From: Stutzerimonas stutzeri
GTDB taxonomy: Bacteria; Pseudomonadota; Gammaproteobacteria; Pseudomonadales; Pseudomonadaceae
Reading direction: 5' to 3'
Assembly: GCF_013522825.1 (NCBI RefSeq)
Contig: NZ_JAAMQZ010000028.1
Span: 1-64,000 of the forward strand
DNA: 64,000 nt
Below the pieces are notes generated by a model that saw only the letters and a program-made list of their open reading frames with translations, was not told the origin of the DNA and ran no database searches. Position 1 is the stretch's first letter; each line of letters begins with the position of its first letter. This document shows, piece by piece, positions 16,684 through 30,801 of this stretch. The position numbers were made by a program, and so were the translations under genes.

Positions 16684-17187
16684 TCAGTGGTTCAGTTCGT
16701 AGGTCTGACCGCTGCTGATTTCCATTTCCTCGAACAGGCGCCAGTCCTGTTCTCCTTCACGACCGATCAGTTCGATGAAGCGTCGGCCAGTCACTGGGTC
16801 CTGCATCTGCCCCTGGTAAAAGCCTTCTCCCTGGGGTTGCAGGATGATGCGACGGTCACGCTCGGGTTGCGTCGGCGAAAGCAAGTTGAGTACCAGCTGC
16901 TGCGGACGGCTGTTGCCACTGAGCTGCAGTTCGGCCAGCCCGCGCTCATCGTTGAGCCTCAGTTGCGCCTGCACCTGAAGGCTCTCGGCGAGCTTCTCGC
17001 GCTCCAGCGACTGGTTGATGCCTTTGCCGGCATCGTAGTAGTTGTCCGATACCAGGGTGTCGGCATTGCGAATGGCGATGGTCAGCAGCGAGGTGCCGAG
17101 GATCACCGACATCGCCAGGATGCCGATGACGAACCAGGCCCAGAACTGGGTGTACCAACGGGTTTTTTCGTTATCGGATGCGCTCAT
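16684..17187 (-). CDS. ccoH: cbb3 oxidase assembly protein CcoH/FixH
   Basis: 167 residues with one N-terminal membrane anchor (FWAWFVIGILAMSVILGTSLLTIAI) and a periplasmic domain with DTLVSDNYYDAGKGIN, typical of FixH. Binds assembly intermediates of the cbb3 oxidase. 11 bases after ccoG. Confidence 0.9.
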   Translation of the reverse strand: MSASDNEKTRWYTQFWAWFVIGILAMSVILGTSLLTIAIRNADTLVSDNYYDAGKGINQSLEREKLAESLQVQAQLRLNDERGLAELQLSGNSRPQQLVLNLLSPTQPERDRRIILQPQGEGFYQGQMQDPVTGRRFIELIGREGEQDWRLFEEMEISSGQTYELNH

Positions 17188-17198
17188 GTACTACCTGT

Positions 17199-18611
17199 TC
17201 AACGAATGCTCGGGCCGATGAAGCGGCTCTCTGCATCGTCTTTGATTGAGGAATCGTTAGCCGACCTGACATGGAATACGATGTCATTGGTGCTGGAGGG
17301 CAGTTTTTCCGGGGAGACGGACAGCTCCACCGGGATGGTGATCAGCTCACCGGCTGCCGCGTGGATCTCGTTGCGACCTTCATAGCGCAGGCCGTCGATG
17401 CCGCTGGCCTCGATGATGAAGGTCTGCTCGCTCTGAGCCTTGTTCATCACCTTCAGGGTATAGACGTTTTCCACCATGCCCTGCTCGTTCTCGCGGTACA
17501 GCACGCGGTCCTTGAGGACGTCGAGCTTGACCAGTGAGCGGTCGACCACGGCATAGGTGAAGAGGCCCATCATCGCCACCAGCGCCAAGGCGTAGCCAAG
17601 CAGGCGCGGGCGGGCCAGGTGCGTCTTCTGTCCGGAAAGGTTGTGCTCGGTGGTGTAGCTGATCAGCCCGCGAGGGTAGTTCATCTTGTCCATGATGGTG
17701 TCGCAGGCATCGATACAGGCGGCGCAGCCGATGCATTCGATCTGCAAACCGTCGCGGATGTCGATACCGGTCGGGCAGACCTGTACGCACATGGTGCAGT
17801 CGATGCAGTCGCCCAGACCCATGGCCTTGTAGTCGGCATCCTTCTTGCGCGGACCACGTTTTTCGCCACGGCGCGGATCATAGGAGACGATCAGGGTGTC
17901 CTTGTCGAACATTACGCTTTGGAAGCGCGCATAGGGGCACATGTAGATGCACACCTGCTCGCGGAGGAAACCGGCGTTGCCATAGGTGGCGAGGGTGAAG
18001 AAACCGACCCAGAACAGAGCCCAGCCGCCGACTTGCAGGGTGAGCAGGTCGGGTACCAGTTCGCGGATCGGTGTGAAGTAACCGACAAAGGTGATACCGA
18101 TGGCCAGGGATACGCCAAGCCAGATGCTGTGCTTGGCCAGCCTGCGGAGGAATTTGTTGGCGCTCATCGGCGCCTTGTCGAGTTTCATGCGCTGGTTGCG
18201 GTCACCTTCGGTGACCTTTTCCGCCCACATGAAGACCCAGGTGAAGACGCTCTGCGGGCAGGTATAGCCGCACCACACACGCCCTGCGAATACGGTGATG
18301 AAGAACAGGCCGAAGGCGCAGATGATCAGCAGCGCCGAGAGCAGGATGAAGTCCTGTGGCCAGAAGGTGGCGCCAAAGATGTAGAACTTGCGCTCGGGCA
18401 GATCCCACCAGACCGCCTGGCGACCATTCCAGTTCAGCCAGGCCGTGCCGAAGTAGAGAATGAAAAGCAGGCCGCCGCCCACAAGACGCAGGTTGCGGAA
18501 AAGGCCGGTAAACGAGCGGGTGTAGATCTTTTCGCGAGCAGCGTAAAGGTCCGTTGAGGCCTGGACCTTGGTTGGAGGGGTTACATCATGAACGGGGATT
18601 TGCTCAGTCAT
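17199..18611 (-). CDS. ccoG: Ferredoxin-like membrane protein CcoG/FixG
   Basis: Cupric reductase that supports copper insertion into cbb3 oxidase. 470 residues. Several membrane segments; CGYTCPQSVFTWVFMW and CIYMCPYARFQS motifs; two 4Fe-4S ferredoxin clusters (CIDCTMCVQVCPTGIDIRDG and ECIGCAACIDACD); C-terminal immunoglobulin-like periplasmic domain. Leads the assembly operon ccoGHIS. No ANR box seen in the roughly 130 bases before it, so it may be read from its own promoter or through from ccoP. Confidence 0.95.
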   Translation of the reverse strand: MTEQIPVHDVTPPTKVQASTDLYAAREKIYTRSFTGLFRNLRLVGGGLLFILYFGTAWLNWNGRQAVWWDLPERKFYIFGATFWPQDFILLSALLIICAFGLFFITVFAGRVWCGYTCPQSVFTWVFMWAEKVTEGDRNQRMKLDKAPMSANKFLRRLAKHSIWLGVSLAIGITFVGYFTPIRELVPDLLTLQVGGWALFWVGFFTLATYGNAGFLREQVCIYMCPYARFQSVMFDKDTLIVSYDPRRGEKRGPRKKDADYKAMGLGDCIDCTMCVQVCPTGIDIRDGLQIECIGCAACIDACDTIMDKMNYPRGLISYTTEHNLSGQKTHLARPRLLGYALALVAMMGLFTYAVVDRSLVKLDVLKDRVLYRENEQGMVENVYTLKVMNKAQSEQTFIIEASGIDGLRYEGRNEIHAAAGELITIPVELSVSPEKLPSSTNDIVFHVRSANDSSIKDDAESRFIGPSIR

Positions 18612-18747
18612 CGAGTGCGTACCACGGCGGAGGGTGAGTGACCCGGTCGATGCGTGCCGACCGGGTTCATTTGCTGACCTGCTGCGAATGTTACGCCCCG
18701 ATAGTCGGAGTCAGGTGCGGCGGGAGGTCGCGCCCAGACTCACTGGA

Positions 18748-19665
18748 TCAGTTCTCCGACTGTTGCGAGAGGCTGTACACATAAGCTGCCAGCAGGTGCA
18801 CCTTGTCATTGCCAAGAATTTCTTCTTGGGCAGGCATGCGACCGTTACGGCCGTAGCGCAGGGTTTGCTGGATCTGCCCGAAGCTCGAACCGTACAGCCA
18901 GACATTGTCCGTCAGGTCCGGTGCGCCCATTGCCTGGAGGCCTTTGCCTTCAGGACCATGACAGGCTACACAGGTGCTGGCGAAGATCTTTTGACCCTGC
19001 TCAATGTCGACGTTCATACCCTCCGGCGTATCACGTCCGGACAGGCTGAGCACGTAACCGGCGACGTTGCGGATGCCGTCTTCGCCAATCACATTCAGCC
19101 AGCCCGGCATGGTGGCCTGACGGCCTGCCAGAATGGTGGTCTTGATGGTTTCAGGCTCGCCGCCCCACAGCCAGTCATGGTCGGTGAGGTTGGGGAAGCC
19201 GTAGGCGCCCTTGGCGTCCGAACCGTGGCAGACCGAGCAGTTGGAGGCGAACAGGCGTCCGCCCATTTTCAGGGCCTGCGGGTCCTTGGCGACTTCTTCG
19301 ACCGGCATGGCGGCGAACTTGGCATAGAGCGGGCCATATTGTTCGTTGGCACGATCCATCTCGCGTTGCCATTCCTTGACCTGGGTCCAGCCACCTTCGT
19401 AGCCGGGCAGGATGCCTTTCCAGTTGCCCAGGCCTGGATACAGGACCAGATAGCCGAGGGCGAATACCACCGTGGCGACGAACAGCATGAACCACCAGCG
19501 CGGCAGCGGATTGTCATATTCCTCGATACCGTCATAGGAATGGCCGACGGTTTCTTCGGTGCTTTCGTGGCGCTGTCCCTTGCGAGTCGCCAGCAGCAGC
19601 CAGACCAGGGCTGCAATGGTCCCCAGACTCAGCAGGGTGATGTACCAACTCCAAAACGAGGTCAT
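18748..19665 (-). CDS. ccoP: cbb3 oxidase di-haem subunit III (first set)
   Basis: Passes electrons to CcoO and CcoN. 305 residues. The N-terminal membrane segment (SWYITLLSLGTIAALVWLLLA) and the conserved YDGIEEYDNPLPRWW come first, then a second membrane helix, then two c-type haem sites, CSVCHG and CVACHG, with distal methionines in ATMPGW and GRMPAQ. It differs from the CcoP of the second set (22445-23380) far more than the CcoO pair differ. Confidence 0.95.
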   Translation of the reverse strand: MTSFWSWYITLLSLGTIAALVWLLLATRKGQRHESTEETVGHSYDGIEEYDNPLPRWWFMLFVATVVFALGYLVLYPGLGNWKGILPGYEGGWTQVKEWQREMDRANEQYGPLYAKFAAMPVEEVAKDPQALKMGGRLFASNCSVCHGSDAKGAYGFPNLTDHDWLWGGEPETIKTTILAGRQATMPGWLNVIGEDGIRNVAGYVLSLSGRDTPEGMNVDIEQGQKIFASTCVACHGPEGKGLQAMGAPDLTDNVWLYGSSFGQIQQTLRYGRNGRMPAQEEILGNDKVHLLAAYVYSLSQQSEN

Positions 19666-19848
19666 TTATTTCTTACTCCTGGACGCTTCTTCATCACGCT
19701 TCTTGGCGTCGGGCTCGTCTGCGAAGGGCAGGTTGGCGGCTTCATCGAAGCTGTTCTTGCGTTTGCTGCTATAGGCCCAGAGCACGACGCCAATGAAGGC
19801 GACGACAACCAAAATAGTGCCCAGACCGCGAAGAGTCCCGATATCCAT
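19666..19848 (-). CDS. ccoQ: cbb3 oxidase small subunit CcoQ
   Basis: 60 residues: one membrane helix (LRGLGTILVVVAFIGVVLWAYSS) followed by the typical charged tail NSFDEAANLPFADEPD. Stabilises the oxidase complex. Lies directly between ccoO and ccoP. No counterpart is found in the second operon. Confidence 0.92.
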   Translation of the reverse strand: MDIGTLRGLGTILVVVAFIGVVLWAYSSKRKNSFDEAANLPFADEPDAKKRDEEASRSKK

Positions 19849-19854
19849 GGTGCG

Positions 19855-20466
19855 TTACCGTTTGTTGGTGAGTGCAGTGCCAAGGACCTGCAGGTAGGCC
19901 ACCATGGCATCCATTTCGGTCTTGCCCCTTACCGTGTCTCTCGCACCGGCGATGTCTTCATCGGTGTAAGGCACGCCCAGGGTGCGCAAGGCTTTCATCT
20001 TCTTGGCAGTGTCGCGACCATCGAGAGTGTTCTCCACCAGCCATGGGTAGGAGGGCATCTTCGATTCCGGTACGACGTTGCGCGGGTTGTACAGGTGCGC
20101 GCGGTGCCAATCATCGGAGTAGCGGCCACCGACACGGGCCAGGTCCGGGCCGGTACGCTTGGAACCCCACAGGAACGGATGGTCGTAGACGCTTTCACCA
20201 GCGACGGAGTAGTGGCCGTAGCGCTCGGTTTCGGCGCGGAACGGACGGATCATCTGCGAGTGGCAGCCGACGCAGCCTTCGCGGATGTACAGATCGCGGC
20301 CTTCCAGTTGCAGCGCGGTGTAGGGCTTCATGCCTTCCACCGGCTCGTTGACTACATCCTGGAAGAACAGCGGGACGATCTGGGTCAGGCCGCCGATGCT
20401 CACCGCGAGGATCATGAACAGGGTCAGCAGCCCGACGTTCTTTTCCAGTATTTCGTGATTCTTCAT
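19855..20466 (-). CDS. ccoO: cbb3 oxidase mono-haem subunit II (first set)
   Basis: Membrane-anchored c-type cytochrome, 203 residues. N-terminal helix LLTLFMILAVSIGGLTQIVP, haem site GCVGCHSQM, and ESKMPSYPWL supplying the axial methionine. Only about ten residues differ from the second-set CcoO (23481-24092). Confidence 0.96.
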   Translation of the reverse strand: MKNHEILEKNVGLLTLFMILAVSIGGLTQIVPLFFQDVVNEPVEGMKPYTALQLEGRDLYIREGCVGCHSQMIRPFRAETERYGHYSVAGESVYDHPFLWGSKRTGPDLARVGGRYSDDWHRAHLYNPRNVVPESKMPSYPWLVENTLDGRDTAKKMKALRTLGVPYTDEDIAGARDTVRGKTEMDAMVAYLQVLGTALTNKR

Positions 20467-20477
20467 TGCTCGGTTCC

Positions 20478-21905
<1,428 letters not shown>

Positions 21906-22229
21906 GCAAGGCTTCCACGCTAAATGGCATATCAAGGGGGGGCAAAAACGGCGGCAAGTATGGAGAAAGGAGGGGGGTAATGCAAACGAGCTCCGACCCC
22001 ATCAGTACCGTTCCGGCCCTGATTTCAAGCGTCTTCCCTGCCTGTTACAGGTACGCCTGGCACACCGCGTCGGCGTGCTGAATCGAGGGCTTCGCCTTGT
22101 AGTTCTGCGGGATATTGGCGAGTAGCAGGGAGTATGGAAGCGGTTTGACCGTACGGCAAAGAGGGATGTATCGAGCGGTGTGCGACAGAGCGTCGCATGG
22201 GGGCTTTGAGGCGGTGGACTTGATTGGAG

Positions 22230-22253
22230 ACAGGGCGGTTTGGACCGCCCTGT
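22230..22253. terminator. Perfect 10-bp hairpin between the two cco operons
   Basis: ACAGGGCGGT (22230-22239) and ACCGCCCTGT (22244-22253) pair fully around a TTGG loop. No T-run follows on either strand, so a pause, processing or protein site is as likely as a classical terminator. The rest of 21906-22258 shows no gene. Confidence 0.5.
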
Positions 22254-22258
22254 ATTAG

Positions 22259-22397
22259 CAGGCCATCGAAAAACTACCTGCGTTGGCAATACTGCGTTAA
22301 AAACAGGCTCGGAATGCTCATTTAGGCCACTAAACTCCGCTTCCTCGCCTGTTTTTGCCTTGTCTTGCCTGCCTCGGCTACGTTTTTCAATGGCCTG
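22259..22397. repeat. MITE-like repeat, copy C (internally deleted, inverted)
   Basis: 139 bp bounded by CAGGCCATCGAAAAAC and GTTTTTCAATGGCCTG. The body keeps GCGTTGGCAATACTGCGTTA, GCTCATTTAGGCCACTAAAC and GCCTTGTCTTGCCTGCCTCG, the reverse complements of blocks in copies A and B, with the middle missing. Orientation is opposite to A and B. Confidence 0.8.
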
Positions 22398-22398
22398 T

Positions 22399-22438
22399 CA
22401 GGCCGCTGAAAATTCTGCATTACATTTTCAGGGCCTTG
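22399..22438. terminator. Solo-end hairpin downstream of second ccoP
   Basis: CAGGCCGCTGAAAAT and ATTTTCAGGGCCTTG pair with one bulge, 7 bases after the end of the second ccoP (minus strand). The arms resemble the ends of the MITE-like repeat, abutting copy C. Likely acts as the terminator of the second cco operon. Confidence 0.55.
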
Positions 22439-22444
22439 AAGGTG

Positions 22445-23380
22445 TTACTGCTTCGCCAGTTGCTCCGGCTTTTGCGACAGGCTGTAGACGTAAGCCGCCA
22501 GCAGATGCACCTTGTCGTTGCCGAGGTACTGTTCCTGTGCCGGCATCTGACCGTTGCGACCGTGGCGGATGGTCTGCTGCAGTTGCGGCAGGTTTGAACC
22601 GTAGATCCAGGCGGCAGGGTTGGTCAGTTGTGGTGCGCCAAGGGCGGCCATGCCTTCACCGGTGGCACCGTGGCAGACGGAGCAGGTTTGTCCGTACACC
22701 TCGGAACCTTTGGCCAGATCGGCCTCGTGCCCTTCGGGCAGCGGCAGGCCAGCCAGTTGGTTGCGCACGTAAGCGGCAACGTTCTTCACACCTTCATCGC
22801 CAATCACCTGGCCCCAGGCCGGCATCGCCGCAATGCGTCCGTGAAGGATGCTCTCCTTGATCGTTTCCGGTGCGCCACCCCAGCGCCATTCGTTATCGGC
22901 CAGGTTGGGGAAACCGTTGGAACCCTTGGCGTCGGAGCCGTGGCAGATGGCGCAGTAGTTGGCGTACAGGCGTGCGCCGATTTTCAATGCGCGCTCGTCC
23001 TGAGCAACCTGCTCAACACTCATGGCCGAGTATTTGGCGAAGATCGGACCGAACTTGGCGTCGGCCTGATCCACTTCGCGCTGCCATTCCTTTTCTTGGG
23101 TCCAGCCGCCCTCATAACCCGGTAGGACGCCTTTCCAGTTACCCAGGCCGGGGTACAGGATCAGGTAGAAGATGCCGAACAGCAGCGTGCCGATAAACAG
23201 CATGAACCACCACTTGGGCAGCGGGTTGTCGTACTCCTCGATGCCGTCGAACGAATGCCCCATGGTCTTGTCGGTCGTGCCGGCTGATTCGCCCTTACGG
23301 GTGGCGAAGATCAGCCAGAACAGAGCGACGATGGTGCCCAGCGTCAGCAGGGCGATGTATCCACTCCAGAAAGTGCTCAT
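22445..23380 (-). CDS. ccoP: cbb3 oxidase di-haem subunit III (second set)
   Basis: 311 residues with the same plan as the first-set CcoP: membrane segment, DGIEEYDNPLPKWW, second helix, haem sites CAICHG and CSVCHG, axial methionines in AAMPAW and GQMPAQ. It carries clear differences along its whole length, including a longer inter-haem segment (YVRNQLAGLPLPEGHE), so the two oxidases probably differ in this electron-entry subunit. Confidence 0.95.
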   Translation of the reverse strand: MSTFWSGYIALLTLGTIVALFWLIFATRKGESAGTTDKTMGHSFDGIEEYDNPLPKWWFMLFIGTLLFGIFYLILYPGLGNWKGVLPGYEGGWTQEKEWQREVDQADAKFGPIFAKYSAMSVEQVAQDERALKIGARLYANYCAICHGSDAKGSNGFPNLADNEWRWGGAPETIKESILHGRIAAMPAWGQVIGDEGVKNVAAYVRNQLAGLPLPEGHEADLAKGSEVYGQTCSVCHGATGEGMAALGAPQLTNPAAWIYGSNLPQLQQTIRHGRNGQMPAQEQYLGNDKVHLLAAYVYSLSQKPEQLAKQ

Positions 23381-23383
23381 GTG

Positions 23384-23461
23384 CTACTCCTGGACAGCCC
23401 GAGCCACTCTGGCTGTCCGCGATTGAAGTCCCTGACGGTCGCCGCCACGGCAGGCCGTCAT
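23384..23461 (-). other. 25-codon ORF in the place of ccoQ
   Basis: The 100 bases between second-set ccoO and ccoP hold no CcoQ-like frame. The only open frame is MTACRGGDRQGLQSRTARVA plus five more residues. It has no membrane helix and only a weak AGAGAG upstream. Probably chance or a remnant, not CcoQ. Confidence 0.3.
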
Positions 23462-23480
23462 CTCTCTAAGGCGTATCGGA

Positions 23481-24092
23481 TCAACGCTTGTTGGTCAGAG
23501 CCGTGCCAAGAACCTGCAGGTAAGCCACCATGGCATCCATTTCAGTCTTGCCCTTGACGGCATCCCGGGCACCGGCGATGTCTTCCTCGGTGTAAGGCAC
23601 GCCCAGGGTGCGCAAGGCTTTCATCTTCTTGGCGGTATCCTGGCCATCGAGGGTGTTCTCCACCAGCCACGGGTAGGACGGCATCTTCGATTCCGGTACC
23701 ACGTTGCGCGGGTTGTACAGGTGCGCGCGGTGCCAGTCATCGGAGTAGCGGCCACCGACACGGGCCAGATCCGGACCGGTACGCTTGGAGCCCCACAGGA
23801 ACGGATGGTCGTAAACACTTTCACCGGCGACGGAGTAGTGGCCATAGCGCTCGGTTTCGGCGCGGAACGGACGGATCATCTGCGAGTGGCAGCCGACGCA
23901 GCCTTCCTTGATGTAGATGTCACGGCCTTCCAGCTGCAGCGCGGTGTAGGGCTTCATGCCTTCCACCGGCTCGTTGACCGAGTCCTGGAAGAACAGCGGG
24001 ACGATCTGGGTCAGGCCGCCGATGCTCACTGCGAGGATCATGAACAGGGTCAGCAGACCGACGTTCTTTTCTAGTTTTTCATGACTCTTCAT
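23481..24092 (-). CDS. ccoO: cbb3 oxidase mono-haem subunit II (second set)
   Basis: 203 residues, haem site GCVGCHSQM. About 95% identical in protein to the first-set CcoO by eye (differences include positions near residues 3, 6, 38, 151 and 174-176). Directly after ccoN (11-base gap). Confidence 0.95.
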   Translation of the reverse strand: MKSHEKLEKNVGLLTLFMILAVSIGGLTQIVPLFFQDSVNEPVEGMKPYTALQLEGRDIYIKEGCVGCHSQMIRPFRAETERYGHYSVAGESVYDHPFLWGSKRTGPDLARVGGRYSDDWHRAHLYNPRNVVPESKMPSYPWLVENTLDGQDTAKKMKALRTLGVPYTEEDIAGARDAVKGKTEMDAMVAYLQVLGTALTNKR

Positions 24093-24103
24093 TGCTCGGC
24101 TCC

Positions 24104-25528
<1,425 letters not shown>

Positions 25529-25610
25529 GTATGGGCTTCCATCCACGGTAATGAGCGTTTTTTTGTTGCGTGTAAGCAGTTGTTTCTTTCAGTAGAAAGC
25601 GGGGGCAAGC

Positions 25611-26288
25611 ATGGGGAAAGGGCAAGTGGCCGGTATTGACGCGGGTCAATACACACAGGGGGGAGAAATTCCGCTTGTCTGGACTGACCGCCCGCATGGC
25701 GCGGCCTCGGCCAGCCTGATACTCGCGCACGGCGCCGGTGCGCCGATGGACAGTCCGTTCATGCAGGCGATGACCGAGCGCCTTGTGGCGCGTGGGATCG
25801 AGGTGGTTCGCTTCGAGTTCGCCTATATGGCCGAGCGGCGACTCGATGGTCGCAGGCGGCCACCGAATCCGCAGCCTCGGCTGCTGGAGCGGTGGCGCGA
25901 GGTGTATAGGCTGGTGCGACAGCAGACCGCAGGCCGGCTGGCTCTCGGAGGCAAGTCGATGGGCGGAAGAATGGCCAGCCTGCTGGCCGATGAATTGAAG
26001 GCTGATGCGCTGATCTGTCTGGGTTATCCCTTCCATGCGGCAGGCAAGCCGGAGAAGCCGCGCGTGGTGCATCTGGCCGAACTGCGCACGCCCACCCTTA
26101 TCGTACAGGGTGAGCGCGACGCGCTCGGTGACCGCCATACCGTTGCCGGCTACGCATTGTCGCCAGCGGTCGAGGTGCACTGGCTGGCCGCCGCCGACCA
26201 TGACCTGAAACCTCTGAAGCGTTCAGGGCTGACCCATGAGCAGCACCTGGATAGCGCTGCGGACAGGATTGCCGAGTTTCTGCAATGA
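25611..26288 (+). CDS. Alpha/beta-hydrolase of the KANL3/Tex30 type
   Basis: 225 residues from the ATG at 25611. Motifs: LILAHGAGAPMDSPFM (oxyanion region), the nucleophile elbow GGKSMGGRMAS (Ser in GKSMGG), TLIVQGERDALG (acid) and AADHDLKP (His). Substrate unknown. The start is uncertain: the ATG at 25611 has only GGGGGCAAGC before it, and the ANR box sits in codons 9-13, whereas a strong GGGGGGAG at 25659-25666 precedes the conserved part. A downstream, non-ATG start (for example ATT at 25668) is possible. Divergent from the second cco operon, so perhaps co-controlled by oxygen. Confidence 0.8.
   Translation: MGKGQVAGIDAGQYTQGGEIPLVWTDRPHGAASASLILAHGAGAPMDSPFMQAMTERLVARGIEVVRFEFAYMAERRLDGRRRPPNPQPRLLERWREVYRLVRQQTAGRLALGGKSMGGRMASLLADELKADALICLGYPFHAAGKPEKPRVVHLAELRTPTLIVQGERDALGDRHTVAGYALSPAVEVHWLAAADHDLKPLKRSGLTHEQHLDSAADRIAEFLQ
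25636..25649. promoter_or_regulatory. ANR/FNR box upstream of the second cco operon
   Basis: TTGAC-GCGG-GTCAA is a perfect palindrome matching the ANR/FNR site pattern (consensus TTGAT-N4-ATCAA). It lies between the divergent ccoN (25528) and the hydrolase gene, about 108 bases before the ccoN start, and may serve both. It falls inside the first codons of the longest hydrolase frame. Confidence 0.75.
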
Positions 26289-26291
26289 TCG

Positions 26292-26329
26292 CAGGCCGTT
26301 GAAAAATGTAGGTAGTTTTCAATGGCCTG
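26292..26329. repeat. MITE-like repeat, copy D, reduced to its two ends
   Basis: CAGGCCGTTGAAAA and TTTTCAATGGCCTG, 38 bp in total, are the two terminal repeats with almost nothing between. It fills the 41-base gap between the convergent hydrolase and aer genes and folds into a 14-bp hairpin, so it likely works as a terminator for both. Confidence 0.7.
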
Positions 26330-27898
26330 TCAGCGGTTGAAACGCTCCACCAGTGAATACTGTGCCTGCGCAGTTGCCGCCAGATCCTCGGACAGCAGCG
26401 CCGTGCTCTGGGCATCGCCCGAGGTCTGGTCGGCAAGGCGGGCGATATTGCTGACGTTGCGGCTGATCTCGTCGGCTACGGCGCTCTGCTGCTCGGTGGC
26501 CGAAGCGATCTGGGTGGTCATGTCGATGACGCTTTCCATCGCAGCGCCAATACCGGCGAGCGCCTTGTCGGCATCGATGACCCGTTCGACACCGGCGCTT
26601 GCCTGGGCTTTGCCCTGTCCGGTGGCTTCTACAGCCTGGCGAGCCTGCAGCTGGAGTTTTTCGATCAGCTGATGGATCTGACCAGTGGCTGCGGCGGTAC
26701 GCTGGGCCAGTTGGCGGACTTCGTCAGCGACCACTGCGAAGCCGCGGCCAGATTCTCCGGCGCGTGCTGCCTCGATGGCGGCGTTGAGCGCGAGCAGATT
26801 GGTCTGGTCGGCGATACTCTTGATCACATCCACCACGCTGCCGATCTCGTTGCTGTTGCGGGCCAGTTCGGTAACGGCATCGCCGGTTTCGCTCACGGTG
26901 CTGGCCAGCAGCTCGATGGCCTGGCGGGTTTGCGCACTGATCTCGCGACCCTGGGTCGTCAGTCTGTTGGCTTGCCCGGTTGCATCGGCAGCCAGCGCCA
27001 CATTGCCTGCCACCTCCTGTGTGGTAGCGGCCATCTGATTGATCGCAGTGGCCACCTGTTCGGTTTCATGATGCTGTCGTGCCAGGCCACCGGAGCTACT
27101 CTGCGCCAGTTCTTCGGCGCGTTTTGCCTGTTGCTGCAGTTGCACGGCGCTGTCCTGCAGGCGCGTCAGGCAGGTTTTCAGGCGTGCCTGTTCGCTGAGC
27201 ATGGCCATTTCCAGCCGGGCTTCACTGCCGTGACTGTCCGTATACATCTGTGCGATCAGCGGATCACTCAGTGACTGCTCGGCCAGTTGCAGCAGGCGAT
27301 TGGTACCGCGCATCTGCCAGTGGCGGCCAGCGAGGCCAAGGGGAATGGAAAGCCCCGCAGCCAGTACAAAGCCCCAGGCGTGATCGAGCCAGGCGCCAAC
27401 TGCGAAGCCGGCCAGACTGGTCAGGATAAAGGGCAGCCAGCCGACGACCAGAGGCATCCAGGTATCACGCAATGGCACGCCACGCTTGCCGGTGTTGAGC
27501 CGTACATAGAGGGCTTCGGCGCGCTTTATCTGTTCGGAGGTCGGCTTGGTGCGTACCGACTCGTAGCCGATGATCTGGCGCTGTGGATCGAGTACCGGCG
27601 TCACATAGGCGTTGACCCAGTAATGGTCGCCATTCTTGCGGCGATTCTTGACGATGCCCATCCAGGGGCGGCCGTCCTTGAGCGTCACCCAAAGATGGTT
27701 GAATACGGCGGCGGGCACATCAGGATGCCGGATCAGATTGTGTGGCGCGCCTATCAGTTCGCCGCGTTCGAAACCGCTGACTTGGGCAAAGATATCGTTG
27801 CAGTAGGTGATTCGGCCTTTCAGGTCTGTAGTGGAAATCAGCCTCTGCTGGTCAGGAAACGGGTAATCGCGTTGCGTGATGGGAAGATTCTTTCGCAT
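26330..27898 (-). CDS. aer: Aerotaxis receptor (PAS-containing chemotaxis transducer)
   Basis: Senses redox/oxygen through FAD and signals to CheA. 522 residues. PAS domain at about 15-120 (LISTTDLKGRITYCNDIFAQVSGF, GAPHNLIRHPDVPAAVF, WMGIVKNRRKNGDHYWVNAY), a hydrophobic anchor at about 150-190, then a methyl-accepting signalling domain with the conserved hairpin tip IADQTNLLALNAAIEAARAGE. The domain order matches Aer. Location near the oxidase genes suits an oxygen-response block. Confidence 0.93.
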   Translation of the reverse strand: MRKNLPITQRDYPFPDQQRLISTTDLKGRITYCNDIFAQVSGFERGELIGAPHNLIRHPDVPAAVFNHLWVTLKDGRPWMGIVKNRRKNGDHYWVNAYVTPVLDPQRQIIGYESVRTKPTSEQIKRAEALYVRLNTGKRGVPLRDTWMPLVVGWLPFILTSLAGFAVGAWLDHAWGFVLAAGLSIPLGLAGRHWQMRGTNRLLQLAEQSLSDPLIAQMYTDSHGSEARLEMAMLSEQARLKTCLTRLQDSAVQLQQQAKRAEELAQSSSGGLARQHHETEQVATAINQMAATTQEVAGNVALAADATGQANRLTTQGREISAQTRQAIELLASTVSETGDAVTELARNSNEIGSVVDVIKSIADQTNLLALNAAIEAARAGESGRGFAVVADEVRQLAQRTAAATGQIHQLIEKLQLQARQAVEATGQGKAQASAGVERVIDADKALAGIGAAMESVIDMTTQIASATEQQSAVADEISRNVSNIARLADQTSGDAQSTALLSEDLAATAQAQYSLVERFNR

Positions 27899-27951
27899 GC
27901 GTGAGGTGCGCCTGGCAATTGGGATGATTTTTTATATTTATGAATAGCGTA

Positions 27952-28000
27952 CAAGCGCTCTTGCAGAGCATTTATAGAGCGCTTGAGGTTTGACGTCAAA
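27952..28000. promoter_or_regulatory. Nested palindromes upstream of aer
   Basis: CAAGCGCTCT (27952-27961) and AGAGCGCTTG (27976-27985) are exact inverse copies; GCTCT-TGC-AGAGC (27957-27969) is a competing hairpin; TTTGACGTCAAA (27989-28000) is a perfect 12-bp palindrome. All lie 54-102 bases before the aer start. Candidate operator or leader structure; not an ANR box because the N4 spacer is missing. Confidence 0.45.
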
Positions 28001-28074
28001 ATATAATGATTGGTTGTAGCGAAAATTAACGGCTGGAAAACCAAAGGCTTAAGGAAAAAACTGACCAGTGGTTC

Positions 28075-28109
28075 ATAAAAAACGCCCGTAGCTTCAGGCT
28101 GCGGGCGTT
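28075..28109 (-). terminator. Rho-independent terminator of acnA
   Basis: On the minus strand AACGCCCGCAGC-CTGAA-GCTACGGGCGTT forms a 12-bp stem with one mismatch, followed by TTTTTTAT. It starts 16 bases after the acnA stop codon. Confidence 0.9.
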
Positions 28110-28125
28110 GTACGGGACGAAGGCG

Positions 28126-30801
<2,676 letters not shown>

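Noticed and set aside
22230..22253. Calling the hairpin a Rho-independent terminator with confidence
   Set aside because: No T-run on either side; kept only as a low-confidence structural element.
27989..28000. ANR box before aer
   Set aside because: TTTGACGTCAAA has no four-base spacer between half-sites, so it does not match the FNR/ANR pattern.
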